A stretch of 64,000 nucleotides of DNA from Ascidia mentula (lineage: Eukaryota; Chordata; Ascidiacea; Phlebobranchia; Ascidiidae), in assembly GCA_947561715.1 (NCBI GenBank), contig OX387203.1, positions 1,364,001 through 1,428,000 of the forward strand. The letters are read 5' to 3'. The number at the start of each line of letters is the position of its first letter. The first letter of the stretch is position 1. The position numbers and the translations under genes are program-made. Shown one piece after another: positions 13,101 to 24,700 of this stretch. The notes beneath the pieces were generated by a model. It worked only from the letters and a program-made list of their open reading frames with translations. It was not told the origin of the DNA and searched no databases.

Positions 13101-16100
13101 TTGTTTAATAGAAAAAACTGTAGTATTTTTTTAAAAACTTGACAAACTTTAAAGTAAAGTTGTCGAAAATAGCTTTAGTGACAGCGTGGTGGTGTTTTGT
13201 GATGAGCGATTAGTTTAGCTTAACAGGGATGATTAGTATTTTATAAATAAACCTATGAAGAACATTAATTTATACCACCATAATGTTGCATGGCTGTGTT
13301 TATAAATAGGCTCAGAGCACACAATAAGTCAGTTGCCCATTCTATGTATTGCATCATTACAGGAAAAGGGTTGGGCAATTATAGTTTCGAGATTTTCCCA
13401 TTAAAATGCCAGTCGGTGAGTAAACACAACCAGTCACATTGTGTGTGGAAAGCTTTCAATTTACCTGACCATTCATTCAAATGAACGTTTACTATTTCCT
13501 AATGATAAACACAAACACATCCAAAGCAAGTCTTTTTATAGTGTAACTAAGTAATTAAGCACCACAATACATACAAATATTGTAAAATTAATTGATCTTA
13601 ACTGGGTCTTTCTATCTGTAAACCTCTTTATCTGTGTAACTTTTTTATATATATACGCCACGACCAGAACTTGTAAAATATAACTTTCTTCATTGCTTTG
13701 CATAAAAGCTTGTGTACATTTTGTCAAAATTAGTCTGAGCCATTAATAAAGTGATTTGGTTAATTTACGAAGACATTATATTTAGTTTATAAAATTTTCA
13801 TTGCCAATTTTTTTGCATTTTTCAGGACTGATTCCAAACGCTATGATGGCTGACGCCCAACAAAGAGCATTTGCTCAGGTCAGATATAAGTTTTGCTTTC
13901 ATAAACTTTATTATCATTTCTGTTGAAATGTGTAGTTTACAGTAACATAATTTTTCGCAAGTAAACTGGCCCACTTAATAATTGTGACTCAATGTTTCAA
14001 ACATTCCGTTGATTGGAAGTGTCATAAGTAACCTGATGCTGTGGTTTTGTGTGATACCCAACAATTTCCTTTTTCCCAAACCAGGCCGTGTTTGCTGCTG
14101 CAGCCTCAGCGGCGTCGCCGTTGGCAACATCGGCTGCTTCTCAACCTGCAGCTCCCATGGAAAACTCAATAAAGGAAGTTTCAGCCACTCGAACAATATC
14201 CTCGAACAACTACGCTGTATGTTGATCACTTTAATTTTTTTCTGAAAGTTGTTGCTTTCTATATATTTAACTTTACCAAGAATGTTTAGTGCGAGTAAAA
14301 TGTTAATGTAATACTTACTAAGATTTTTCAGAAGTACATGTACCAAAATTTGTCACCAAGACTGTATAATATCAATAATATCAATTGTTAATTTGTCATT
14401 GTTAAATCAGATTAATACATATGTCACCCAATGAGACCTTGCGACAATACCTTTGAAAATATCAATTGCTCATTATTATATTCCTAGAGCTCCAAAAGGA
14501 GTAAAAGACGATCAGCTCCAGTATAAGATCTTTATTTACAGAAATATTAATTTCGCCTAACTTTACTATCCTAATTTGTAAAAACAGATCCGTCGGTCAC
14601 CGACTTGCACTGGCTGATTCCTGTATTCACTTTCTGACGTTTTCTCAATTGTCCATTATTATTCGTATGAAACTACAACCCAACTAAAATTCGTTCTATA
14701 TTTTTTAAATTTCAGCCCCATCAAAATGTTTCCACCCTCATCCTCCCAAAACAAGAACGTCCGATGTCGGTTGCATCTGTAGGGAGTGATGGTTCTGGTC
14801 CGATGTCACACGGAACTTCTGTCATACAGCGAGCTTCAGGAGGTTCAAATGAGCAATCATACGAACAACAGTAAGTTGCCATACAAAAAAATCAAGCAAA
14901 ACATTTGATCAGCTAAAAGTTTTACAGCTTTGAAAAACTTCTTGCTGAACAAAAAGGCGTACTAGACTTGTTATGTTTCTTTATAATAAGTTTCTTGATA
15001 GTTTATAGCAATGATAGTTTCATAAAAAGACTGCATAAAAAGGACGACAAGCAATGTTGTTTGTGGTTATTTATAGGTTCTAGGAAAGCGAACTTTTTTT
15101 CTTTTTTTTTCCACTTCTTTCACCCCCTTCTCTGCCATAGATGTAACAAAGTATTTTTTCAACCAAACATCTCTCCATTCTAATATGAGTATTTTTATGA
15201 ACAAGCATTTAAGTATTTAGCATGAACCTCTAAGAACAGATTTACAACATACATAGTTAAGTAACCCTGCTCTAGATTTATCAATCTGTAAATATAGACT
15301 GAGTCATATTCAACAGCCACAAGTTTTATGGAGTGATTTATTCAGTGTTTTGCCTCATGTTTAAACATTAAGCTTATGGTCACATTACTTGCAGGGGTCA
15401 CATGGTGCCGTACTCAATGATGAACGAGATGAATGAAAGAAAAATGTCCAATACCATGCCAAACCACAATCACATGACCATGCCGACCAATACATCGCTA
15501 CCTTCTGTGTCAAGTTTGTCCATGGCAGGGCAACATCCCGTCCTGGTGGGTTTTGTTTTTAAGCTGTTTCGACCAACTGAATGTATGTACCTTGCTTTGA
15601 TGGTAACGTGTGTACTAACAATGGTTGCATAAGGCCAGGCTTAACATAATTTGCAACATCAAAAACTGTTTTTTGAGAAAGGTTTGCTTGTTGTGGCCAA
15701 ATAAGTACCGAGAATTTTAGATTGTAATTATTCTCTGTCGTGAAGCCAAACCATCCACAACAACAACAACAACCGTTGAGCAGAACTTCCTCGTCAAATG
15801 ATTTTGGAAGCAATTCCAACTTAGCAGATGCAAAACAGGTATGTCTGCTTTGTTTCTTTACAAGTTCCTGCAACATGACCAAAAATACCTTTTTGTTGTG
15901 TTCATGGTAATGTCTCTGTAATGTAATGAAACTTACGAGAAAATGCAGCATTTGCTTTGATAGTTTAGTAAGAATTTTACTTGGATAGTAAACAGTTTGG
16001 CTGCCAAGAATTTTACTGCCAACTGTTATATTGAATCATGGTTTAGTACTGCATGATTTTTAAAAAACCTGTTTCATGTTTTAACAGAAATTAAAAGAAA

Positions 16101-19100
16101 CTCTCACCAGCAACAACCCAAACCTACAGCATGCCATGGCAGCTGAGGTAAATACACTCATGTAGATTTTGTTACTTTTCTCTTTGTTCCTTCAAGTATT
16201 ATTAAAGGTATTATGTATGTTTAAAGTTATAAAGTTTAAGGGTTTATTTTAATAGTAAAGCCATTGGTGATGATGGACATGGTTATGTAGACATTTCAAA
16301 CATTACCAACTTTAGTGGCTAATTTTTTAACTTTACTATTCTGCCCTATTTGCTCCCAGTTATTTCACATCTATTGATAAATTTACTATGCTTTAATTCT
16401 TTAAGAGTTTCTGCGCATACTGTGAAGATGTCTCAACCACTTTTCACATTTATATGTTTTCATACTATTAAGTAGCGTACAGAATTACCCAACAGTATTG
16501 TCCTAGCAGAAGGTCAGCTCATCAAGTGATTCCTCTGCTCCGTACCCGGTTGCATCTACATCACATAACGATGACATGAAACCTCTACGTAGAAGAGGTC
16601 GCCAACAACTTGACATTGACCCTGATATTAAAAGGCAGCGATTCCTTGAGCGTAATAGAGCAGCTGCAAGCAGGTATGTCTCATGTGTTTCTCTGACAAG
16701 ACAGGTTCAGTAAGTGGTCATTTCAAAAGGTTTAAACCAGTGGTTCCCAATCTTTTTTTATCTGTGGCCCACCAATAGCTGCTTGTGGCCAGTCCTACAA
16801 AATGTCAGTTGGCCCCTTTTTGTGTTCAAATTGGTGAAGTGAGATAAGTGAATGTCATTTAAAGATTGAATCATAAACACAGGCCCACGCTTTATTGTTA
16901 TTTTGTTTTGATCTTGTAAAATATAGAAGTCCTGATGTAACTGATGGTTGGAAATTTAGAAGTTGGTGTAATCGACAAGCCACTCATAGATGTCAATAAT
17001 TTTCCTTTTGCTTAATGTTTAGGTGTCGAAATAAAAAGAAGAAATGGGTGAATGGATTAGAAAGTAAAGCCAAGGGCTTAACACATCTTAACGTCCAACT
17101 TCAGGTGAGACCAGTATTCTTAAATGAAGATGAGTGTTAAAGTTCTTTTCCATTGGTGGTTTTGACCATAATTTTTATTGTGGTTAAAAAAATTACCACC
17201 AAAGCTATTCTTCTCATAGGCATGGACAATATAGAATAAAACACTATACTAGAATGTTCTAATCTTATAGCTCAAGGTGGCAAGATTTGACTAAAATGTC
17301 CTAGAACAGTTTAAACCGAATCCAGAATATAGAATATTTTGTGTGTTTGCTGGGTGTGTTGTTAATTGCCTTAGTTTACTTTATATCTATGTACTCTGTT
17401 GACCACATGTTCATATGGAAAGTTTTATTTGTATGCGTCGCATTCTACATGGTTTCATTCTATGCTTTTTTGCAAAAACTGCATTCTTTTTATTTCCAAT
17501 CATTTTAAATTAATATTTGATCTTTTTCTAGAATGAAATTGCTTCCTTAAAAGATGAGATTGCCTCCCTGAAGCAGTTGCTACTCTCACACCGGTGAGTT
17601 TGTTTGTTGATTTTCAGAAATTTTGTGAAATTATTATTTCAAGTAACAAGCGTATAAAGTTGAGTTATGCAGTTGGACCAGGATTGTGGTACACTGTATT
17701 TGATGACAAGGTAAAGATTATAACTTGAGGGTTTTAGAAATTTATAATGAAGATAGGCTGATTTTTAAGTACTGCTGGAACACAACAAAAAACAGTATTG
17801 GGTTGATCAAGTCACAACAAAAGTCTATTCACATGTTTCAATTCAGAAAACCAGACATTCTTGGACCAAATTATGTTTGGTCAAAGAGAACTGGGAATAT
17901 TAGTTGGTGCAGGCCTATGTAAATGCCTAATATAGTTTTTATATAAAGGCATTCACACATCCTGTTGAGTATGTCAGTTGCTACTGTGGTGTCACAGAAG
18001 TTTTGAGCAAGGCAAAACAATGCAAGAATTGAGAATTTCAGTTATTTCAAGACTATGTGAGTGCTTGGAAGTAGTTTGCTTATTTAAGATAAACAGTGCA
18101 GTAACTGTGTCTTGCTCTGTCATGGTGTTGGCTAGTTGACATATGAAGAAGAATATCTGAGAGATGTATCAGTGGGTAAAATATTTTGTAGAGTATTCTC
18201 ATTAATGTACAGAAGATATTTCCTGTTTTATCTCTGGTTTTTAGTATGTTGCCAAACAGCATATGAAGGTCTAGAATTTCGAGAAAGTTTTTCTAATTTG
18301 AGTTTTCAGCTATTCAGGATTGATAGAGCAACAACCAAATAAATCTGTGAAGCCCAACAGGTAGCCTAGATGTTGGCTAAATGTTAATTATGTGATTTGC
18401 ATTACAAATTAAAACGTTTTTTATAAGCAATGGGGCCAATACCCATTAAGTGTGTCAGCACAAAGATGTCTTTGTCTGGCCGTTTGATGGTCAAGATCGC
18501 TGTATTGTCACCACAAAGCTAAACTGATAAGACCTGGTCAGATAAAATAGTCTTTGGTTCCTGTATGCAGCAAACTAAAAACTATTTCTTTGCAACCATT
18601 TTCCATATTCTACATTTCAGAGATTGTCCAATCACCAAAATGCAGCAACAAAGTATGGCAATGGCCGGAATAAACCTAAACACACTCGAACCTTCCACGC
18701 CATCCACTATTATTTTGGATTCCATGGTAAAATCGGAATCTCCTGGATCCAGTGGAGGTGGTAAGTTTAAATGCTTTCATATTTGCAACTGTCTAATATA
18801 CAACTTAACCATTTTCACTTATACTATAGGGGATCGGCAATGTTTTAAAATGCAACATGCCAGTTTACAAATTTATATCAAAATGTGAATGACTTAGCCA
18901 GTATTTTTGTGTCTACTACAAGATTTTCCATTTGAACAGTTTAAACACCCAAATCACCTAGGGTGGCATTAATATTCATGTTGCATGTCTATTGTATACT
19001 AAATCAATTAAACATTCTGTAAATACATGGAGAAAGGTAATAAGAGATTGCATTCAACTTTTCCAGAGGGTCCGCACCCATCTCTCACTGCCACTCATTC

Positions 19101-19645
19101 AACAGGTTCCATGGACGAAAACTTACATAATTCAAATCCCAACCTTGCCATGCAACAACCAGCTACACAAGTAGGGCTTTTAACACAAATTTGGGGGCGT
19201 TATTTTAACTATTTGGGGGGTATTGGATTGTTTGAAATATTTGCTTGGTGCACTTAATGATTTTTTGCACTGCTTTTTGTGGGTTTACCTTATTCAAAAT
19301 ATTAGGGCGCTTATATCTGTTGTAATTGATTCTTAAATCTCTCACCGTTCTATTGCAATCGCTGTCACAATTTCCACCTTGTATACTGTGTACTATTTGA
19401 ATAAGACACTTACGATGTTTATTTTAGCGAAATATATTTGTTCCTGAGTAAGTAAGCTAACTTATTTACGAAAAGAAACGTTCGTATGCTGCTTGTGATG
19501 TAAGGTATAATTCTAGGAACCCACAAAACGACCAGTCTTCATTGTTTAAATAAACATCACATTTTATACTTTTTAGGCAGGATCAATGTCAAACGGTCAA
19601 ATGATGTATTCCAATATTATTGCGTCATCGGCCGGTACCACGTGA
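10108..19645 (+). CDS. ATF2/7: ATF2/ATF7-type bZIP transcription factor
   Basis: 17 exons (10108-10185, 10462-10567, 10696-10805, 11824-11976, 12284-12479, 13826-13878, 14085-14216, 14716-14870, 15395-15545, 15746-15838, 16088-16147, 16510-16673, 17023-17104, 17532-17593, 18621-18760, 19067-19170, 19577-19645) give one 635-residue frame. The N-terminus holds a C2H2 finger (CSALGCGQ, THKQKH) and DQTPTPTR, identical to the ATF2 activation site where p38/JNK phosphorylate two threonines. The C-terminal third has the basic region RFLERNRAAASRCRNKKKKW and a leucine zipper (LESKAKGLTHLNVQLQNEIA, then SLKQLLLSHRDCPITKMQ). The centre is Pro/Ser/Met/Gln-rich. ATF2 and ATF7 bind CRE (TGACGTCA) as homodimers or with Jun. 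A single invertebrate gene normally stands for both vertebrate paralogues, so the label is ATF2/7. Gene identity is very secure; the phases of all introns agree. Confidence 0.95.
11539..11688. repeat. Fold-back element in an ATF2/7 intron
   Basis: The left arm (ATTCTGAGTATAAAGAGACT, then AACATTGTCATGTTT) is the near-perfect reverse complement of the right arm. The central loop includes TGATGATGGC and GCCGAAACG, a motif often seen in fold-back MITEs of marine invertebrates. The flanking bases may include a 3-bp TTA duplication. No coding capacity. Confidence 0.7.
16738..16820. repeat. Fragment resembling one end of a hAT-type element
   Basis: The sequence AACCAGTGGTTCCCAATC followed by a T-run and GTGGCCC resembles hAT termini. 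I find no matching right end or target duplication, so it is either a decayed fragment or chance. It lies in the intron after the exon ending at 16673. Confidence 0.35.
18430..18545. repeat. Dispersed repeat copy (family of 42981-43248), partial
   Basis: The blocks ATGGGGCCAATA, GTATTGTCACCACAAAG and CTGATAAGACCT recur in the fold-back at 42981-43248 and in the fragment at 44790-44880. This copy lies in an ATF2/7 intron and lacks the outer inverted ends. Confidence 0.5.
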
Positions 19646-20320
19646 CCACCGACAATGATCTTTGTTTTCAAACAATGCGGCCTTCGTGAAATCTTCCGGG
19701 CAGGCATTTTATGGTACATCGACAGTTTTATTTTTACTTTTCTTTTTGCCTTTTTATCCAGTGCATTGCCAACTTTCGTTCGTTTATTTTTTCTAGTATT
19801 TTACCGGCGCGCGGCGCTTTTTCGTGGCTGTTATTTCTTTTCTTGAAACCAAAAAATGTTCCAAAGTCGTTTTTACCTAATTTGTTGTAAAAGATTTAGG
19901 TGTATTGGAACTCAAGTATTCGTTGTTCCGTTCAATCACAAATTAAGTTTTTCAAGTGGTTTTTCACAGTCTTAAAATGTGAAATATAAACCTTTTAAGT
20001 TTTGGTGGCAACTTCTGTACAATCGAAACCGTCCGAAACCAACAAGTTTAATTGTGTAAGTTCGATACAAACCCCGACGCCGAATCACTCAAATCTTCAG
20101 GGTTTTCACGTTTACATTGTCACAATTACGTTGCCGTGGCAACTCTAAACACACGTGACCAGGGACGTGGCCATTACTGTTCCACATCGAGTTCACAAAA
20201 CACAGACAAAATAACGAACCATGACAATTTAAATGTCACAACACGTGGTTTTGCAAATACCCGGCTTTCTCTTGCATGCATGACGACGCAATTGATCAAA
20301 TACATCACTCTGGTCGTTCA

Positions 20321-20340
20321 TGACGTCACTGATGACGTAT
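20321..20340. promoter_or_regulatory. Tandem CRE-like sites
   Basis: A perfect palindromic CRE, TGACGTCA, at 20321-20328 is followed four bases later by TGACGTAT at 20333. These are the consensus binding sites of ATF/CREB bZIP factors, and they lie about 680 bp past the ATF2/7 stop codon. CRE-like octamers recur elsewhere in the window (for example near 100), so a regulatory role is a guess. Confidence 0.3.
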
Positions 20341-21184
20341 CGTTGCCCTCCCCTTGATGCCGATTAATACAAACTCTTGCGTTGTAGCAAAATCTCGCCG
20401 TTCTTCTACTAATCACTTTTATTTCTTAACCCAATTGTTTGTTTCTTGCTAACGTTTTGAACTACGAGTTTATCCCATTATGTCGTCATAATCTGAACAA
20501 ATCTCAAACCTCCACATGCTTGCTGAGGCTGCTTAAGGCCAAGTGGTACAAAAAAGTTGCCACGTTTGTGATATTTTAGTTTTTTAACGATATTTTACAC
20601 TAAAAGTCTATTTGAATTTACTTCAGTAAAAAATGTTCCAAAGATATGTGTTTATTTGTGTTTTGTCCGTGGACTGGCGTCTGTTTGTTACGTCACAGAC
20701 AATATTTATTTTTGTACTGGATTTTTGGAACGTTTTTTGACAACAGTTATTTTCACTTAAATTTCGCAAAGCTATTTTGGGTTTGCTTCCAAAGTAGTGA
20801 CCTCTTTAAAGGATGAATACCGAATATGAAAATGGAAAATTATGTGTGTAAAACTTTTAAGTGTGTCATTCTGTTGCCTCGCTAATTTGTCACGAACACA
20901 ACACTTTCTGTCACAAAACCCGCCAAAGCAACAGCGGCAATAATACAATCAGTATTGTGTTGATTATGCACGATATATATTTTCTGTATAGAAGTGTATT
21001 GCGACTGCTGAAAATGTGCTGTATTAACAAAGCATATCGCCTTTTCCTCTCTATATCTTGTGTGTTACGAGTTAGCAGGAACAGTGGTAGAGTTAATGCA
21101 TACATTTTGAAGTGGAAGCTGAAGGTCTTGCGGACTTGGTTTGTGCGTAATTTGCCAAATGTTCAATCATATACCTTATAGACA

Positions 21185-21460
21185 GGGATCCCCACAGGGC
21201 AAGAGAAAAAAAAAGTGGTGAAATCCAGCCTTTTACGATAGAAATCCCTTAATGGGCCCCCTAAACGGGTAGGAGTCCTGGTGCGCCGGACTGACTGCTC
21301 CCCCCTCTCGTGGGGCCAGGGTCCCTACCCACCGGGCTGCGAATCTGTATCGATCCGTACATAAAGATCAATTTATGGGTCATGATTGCAAGATTCTACG
21401 CGGCTCGTGACCACAGCAACCAAAACCTGTTGCACCCCCGCAGCCACCAATAAACTTGTC
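21185..21460. repeat. GC-rich patch, possible decayed repeat
   Basis: Composition here jumps above that of the surrounding AT-rich DNA, with runs such as GGTGCGCCGGAC, CTCCCCCCTCTCGTGGGGCC and CTACCCACCGGGCTGCG. It has no open frame and no clear terminal repeats. The class is unknown: a SINE-like or structural-RNA-derived repeat is possible, but nothing in it lets me name one. Confidence 0.35.
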
Positions 21461-21703
21461 TTATTTCTGTGCCGTGGTTTCTGCTGATACATCGTTATGC
21501 TTCATAAATCTACCATACCTCCAAGGCTGGTTCGTATCGCGTGTTGTTATGAATTACTGTGACTTTTGGAAGAGTATTTATTGTGGTATCGTCCTGTATC
21601 ACATTGAACAGAGAATAGCCCGACTGCAGTTATTTTCAGTCATTCTTAAAGTGTCAGAATTCCACAATGGAATCGAGTTTACTGCGATTTTAAAACACGA
21701 ACA

Positions 21704-24700
21704 TCACGTGGTAAATTTTTCCTCTTTCTTGTTCGCGGTAAATAATGGATCGATCAAATGAGGAGTTTCGTAGAATTTCGTCTCCCGTCGTAGGAAATCG
21801 GTTGCGTTGCAAATGTAGAAACACTGGAGTTGACCACGTGGTGTCACAGGATCCACCATCAATGTGTGGTGAACTTGGACGTGCCTTTGTCTGAAACCAA
21901 ATATCTCTTAATCCCGGGTTGCACGACTAAAACAGTTACGCGATATTTGTTGTTATTATTCGTCACGTGACAAGCATTCGTGTGATTTTTTCAGGGGTGA
22001 TGCATTTTGCAAAAGCTTATGTTCTGACTTTCTAAGTCAGAAATTAGCCCTTGTGTCGTTATTAAACCCATAGTGTCAGAATTGGCACGAGTTGCCTGTG
22101 ATTAGCACCCCTATGTCCTCTTCTTACAACTTTATGTTGTTTCGTGGGCGAAATTATGTATCTTTCTATCTACCAACCTGTATTTTAAAAACTCCTTGTT
22201 GTTTCGTTCAAATACACGCGCTCTTTTCGACTGCCTCTGCATTTTGCGTGACATAAACTCTCCGAATATGCCACTTGAGGCAACAGAGAGTCGTTGCGTG
22301 TTGTCCACCACCAGATCCACGTGGTCTCCCATCGGTTTCGGATGATTGAGCAGCAGTTTGTCACGTGTTCGGTGCAGGTTGATCTGCGTGCAATTGTTAA
22401 ATTGATTTGTTGCGAGGCCGAGAACACGCACACTTGTAATGTCATAACTGATAATTGTGACGTCATAGCCAATAAAGGGGGTTTTAATTTTGGTTCTAGA
22501 CATAAATAAATATAACTATATGAAGGAATTTTACCACAATTTGTCAATTTCGTGGGGACAATTCCAACTTAACACCATTTGTAGGTTTTATCACAAATTG
22601 GTAAGTAGAAAATACGGTCGTTGCAGGTTGTAAAAGGAAAAACGCGCGCAAAAGCACTCACTATGAAATCCGTAACCCCTTTCAACGTTATCTTCACCAT
22701 GGAATGCATTCGTGAAACATCGTATATTGTGAGCCTGACAGCTGAGTATTCGAATGTCAAGGAATCGTCCGAGGCGTCAATTACTTCTATTTTCACTCGT
22801 TTCTTGTCCGTTGCGTTGTAAATTGTGATGTTATGTGGAGAAACCTACACAAGGAAAACTTTCTGGTAACAACAGGGTAACACTACATCAACTTGGTAAG
22901 ATTCTGTGACTCGAGTGGTCAGTCTCAGTCAAGGGATTTACCCCAGCTGTTCCCAACTTTTTTTAGGCGAACCATATTTTTTAATAAGATTTCTATTTCG
23001 CAAAATTCTTGCGACCCAAGCATGCAGTGAGTTTGACGTAACAAATAATAAAATAACTTGAAAACCAAGATATTCACAAATCAAAGTTAGTAGCGACCCC
23101 GAACAAACTTTCAAGCTACTTAGGTTGGCAACCTCTACTCCCTACCCCATCAGTTGTAACCGGTTGAGTAAATCACAAACTGACACAGTGACAAAAGTCA
23201 TTGGATCTGAATTTATAAGTGGTTCGTGGTTTGACATTTGGTCACAAAAGTTAAGTTTGAAGACAACTGACTTGTTCTCCCTATGTTGGCTTCAAACCTG
23301 TGTATTGTTCACTATTGCACCTCCTGCAGAAAAACATTTGCTCTGTTAAAGTTCATAAAACCACCTTACCACAAATGCGACTCTTAGTTTTGCGAAATTA
23401 AGAGCCAGAGAGTAGAAATATGATTCCAGCTCGTAGTTCGGACAAATCACTTTCTTCTCCTCATCTGGTGGACGAGGTGGCGCCTTCACAACCAACCCGT
23501 TTACCTTCAGACCATGGTTCGGTGAATGTAATAGGTCGTAGATCTGTTACAATGTGGAGGTTTAATGGAGTGCCGCTAAGTTGTTCTAACTGTTGTAAAA
23601 ATATTAGAATTTCAACAACAAACGGACGAACTTTGGTCTAGTATTTGGGGTTCATTATCAACAAAGACTTTTTCAAAATGTTTGCAGAATCAGCGTTTAA
23701 GGACAATCTTTTAATCTTAATTGTATTTTGCCAGCTTACCTTTCCAGGTTTCCCACCCCAGGTAAAACAGACAGTGACGTCATCGTGAAGATTAATAATG
23801 AAATGGGGATCTCCCTAAAGCAAAAACTCACTTTACAACTTGACGAAAGCTTTATTTTCATTTTGCTCACTTGAAATATCCACGGCAGCGGTTGCTTGGT
23901 CTCCGGTCGGACAAGCTTTGTCGTCACCGGCGGTGATGACGTCACAACTTCTGACGGTGGCGTCGTACTTCCTGTGACGTCACCTTGGTCTGCTCGTATG
24001 ACCAGAGCCGTGACGTTTGTAACAAACCCGTACCTGTATTGAGGTCACAATATTTATTGGCTGGATATATTTTTGTTAGTTGTTGTACCTTAAAGGTCGG
24101 ACACGATAGATCTTGAAGAGATTGTTAACTCTAGTAATTTTACGATTGTATTGAAATTACATCATAATTTAAGTTTTAAAGCGAAAATATGAGTGTCTAA
24201 TTTTGTGTTCCTCCTTAAATATTCATGAACAATGCCATTTGTGTAGTTTTTCTCTTAATATGTTTTTTTGTTGTACAAAAGGTCATCAACTGCAACATGC
24301 AGCAGTATATTTTCATTACGTCCATCCCATTCATTAAATTGATCACTTTTAACTTTAATACTTACTTCATGGATAGAAATATTGCTTCTTTTCTGTACTT
24401 TCGTCGCTCCAGTTCGGTTTCGGCCGCCTCCAATTTCTGGTGAAGTTCTTTGAGACGCATCAACGCGTATATACGGTCGGTGATTTTCGGAACGCTTCGG
24501 AAAACTTCGGATTGTTGGCATGACGTAACGTTTTTCACGATTAGGTTGTAGTCGACCGTCTTATCTCTTGCTTCGGACATTCCTTGAAAAAATAATTATT
24601 TCAGTGTCTTCATTTTGCCAGGTTTCATCGAAGCCAGGTTTTATATCACAGAAATAATGAATTATTTTCTAAAAAGAACGTTTGCTTATAACTTTTATTA

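Larger units (their letters stand above)
19646..21703. other. Intergenic space between ATF2/7 and the CUB-ITIH gene (tail-to-tail)
   Basis: It should contain the 3' UTRs of both convergent genes. I see no conserved coding region: the open frames are short and non-repetitive. A CRE pair lies near 20321, and a GC-rich patch of unknown origin at about 21185-21460. Confidence 0.5.

Noticed and set aside
20052-20357. Open frame of 101 codons on the + strand after ATF2/7
   Set aside because: No recognisable motif, no splice support and skewed composition; it lies in the expected 3' region.
22185-22547. Open frame of 120 codons overlapping the last ITIH exons
   Set aside because: It is in another frame of an exon whose ITIH reading is supported by motif and phase.
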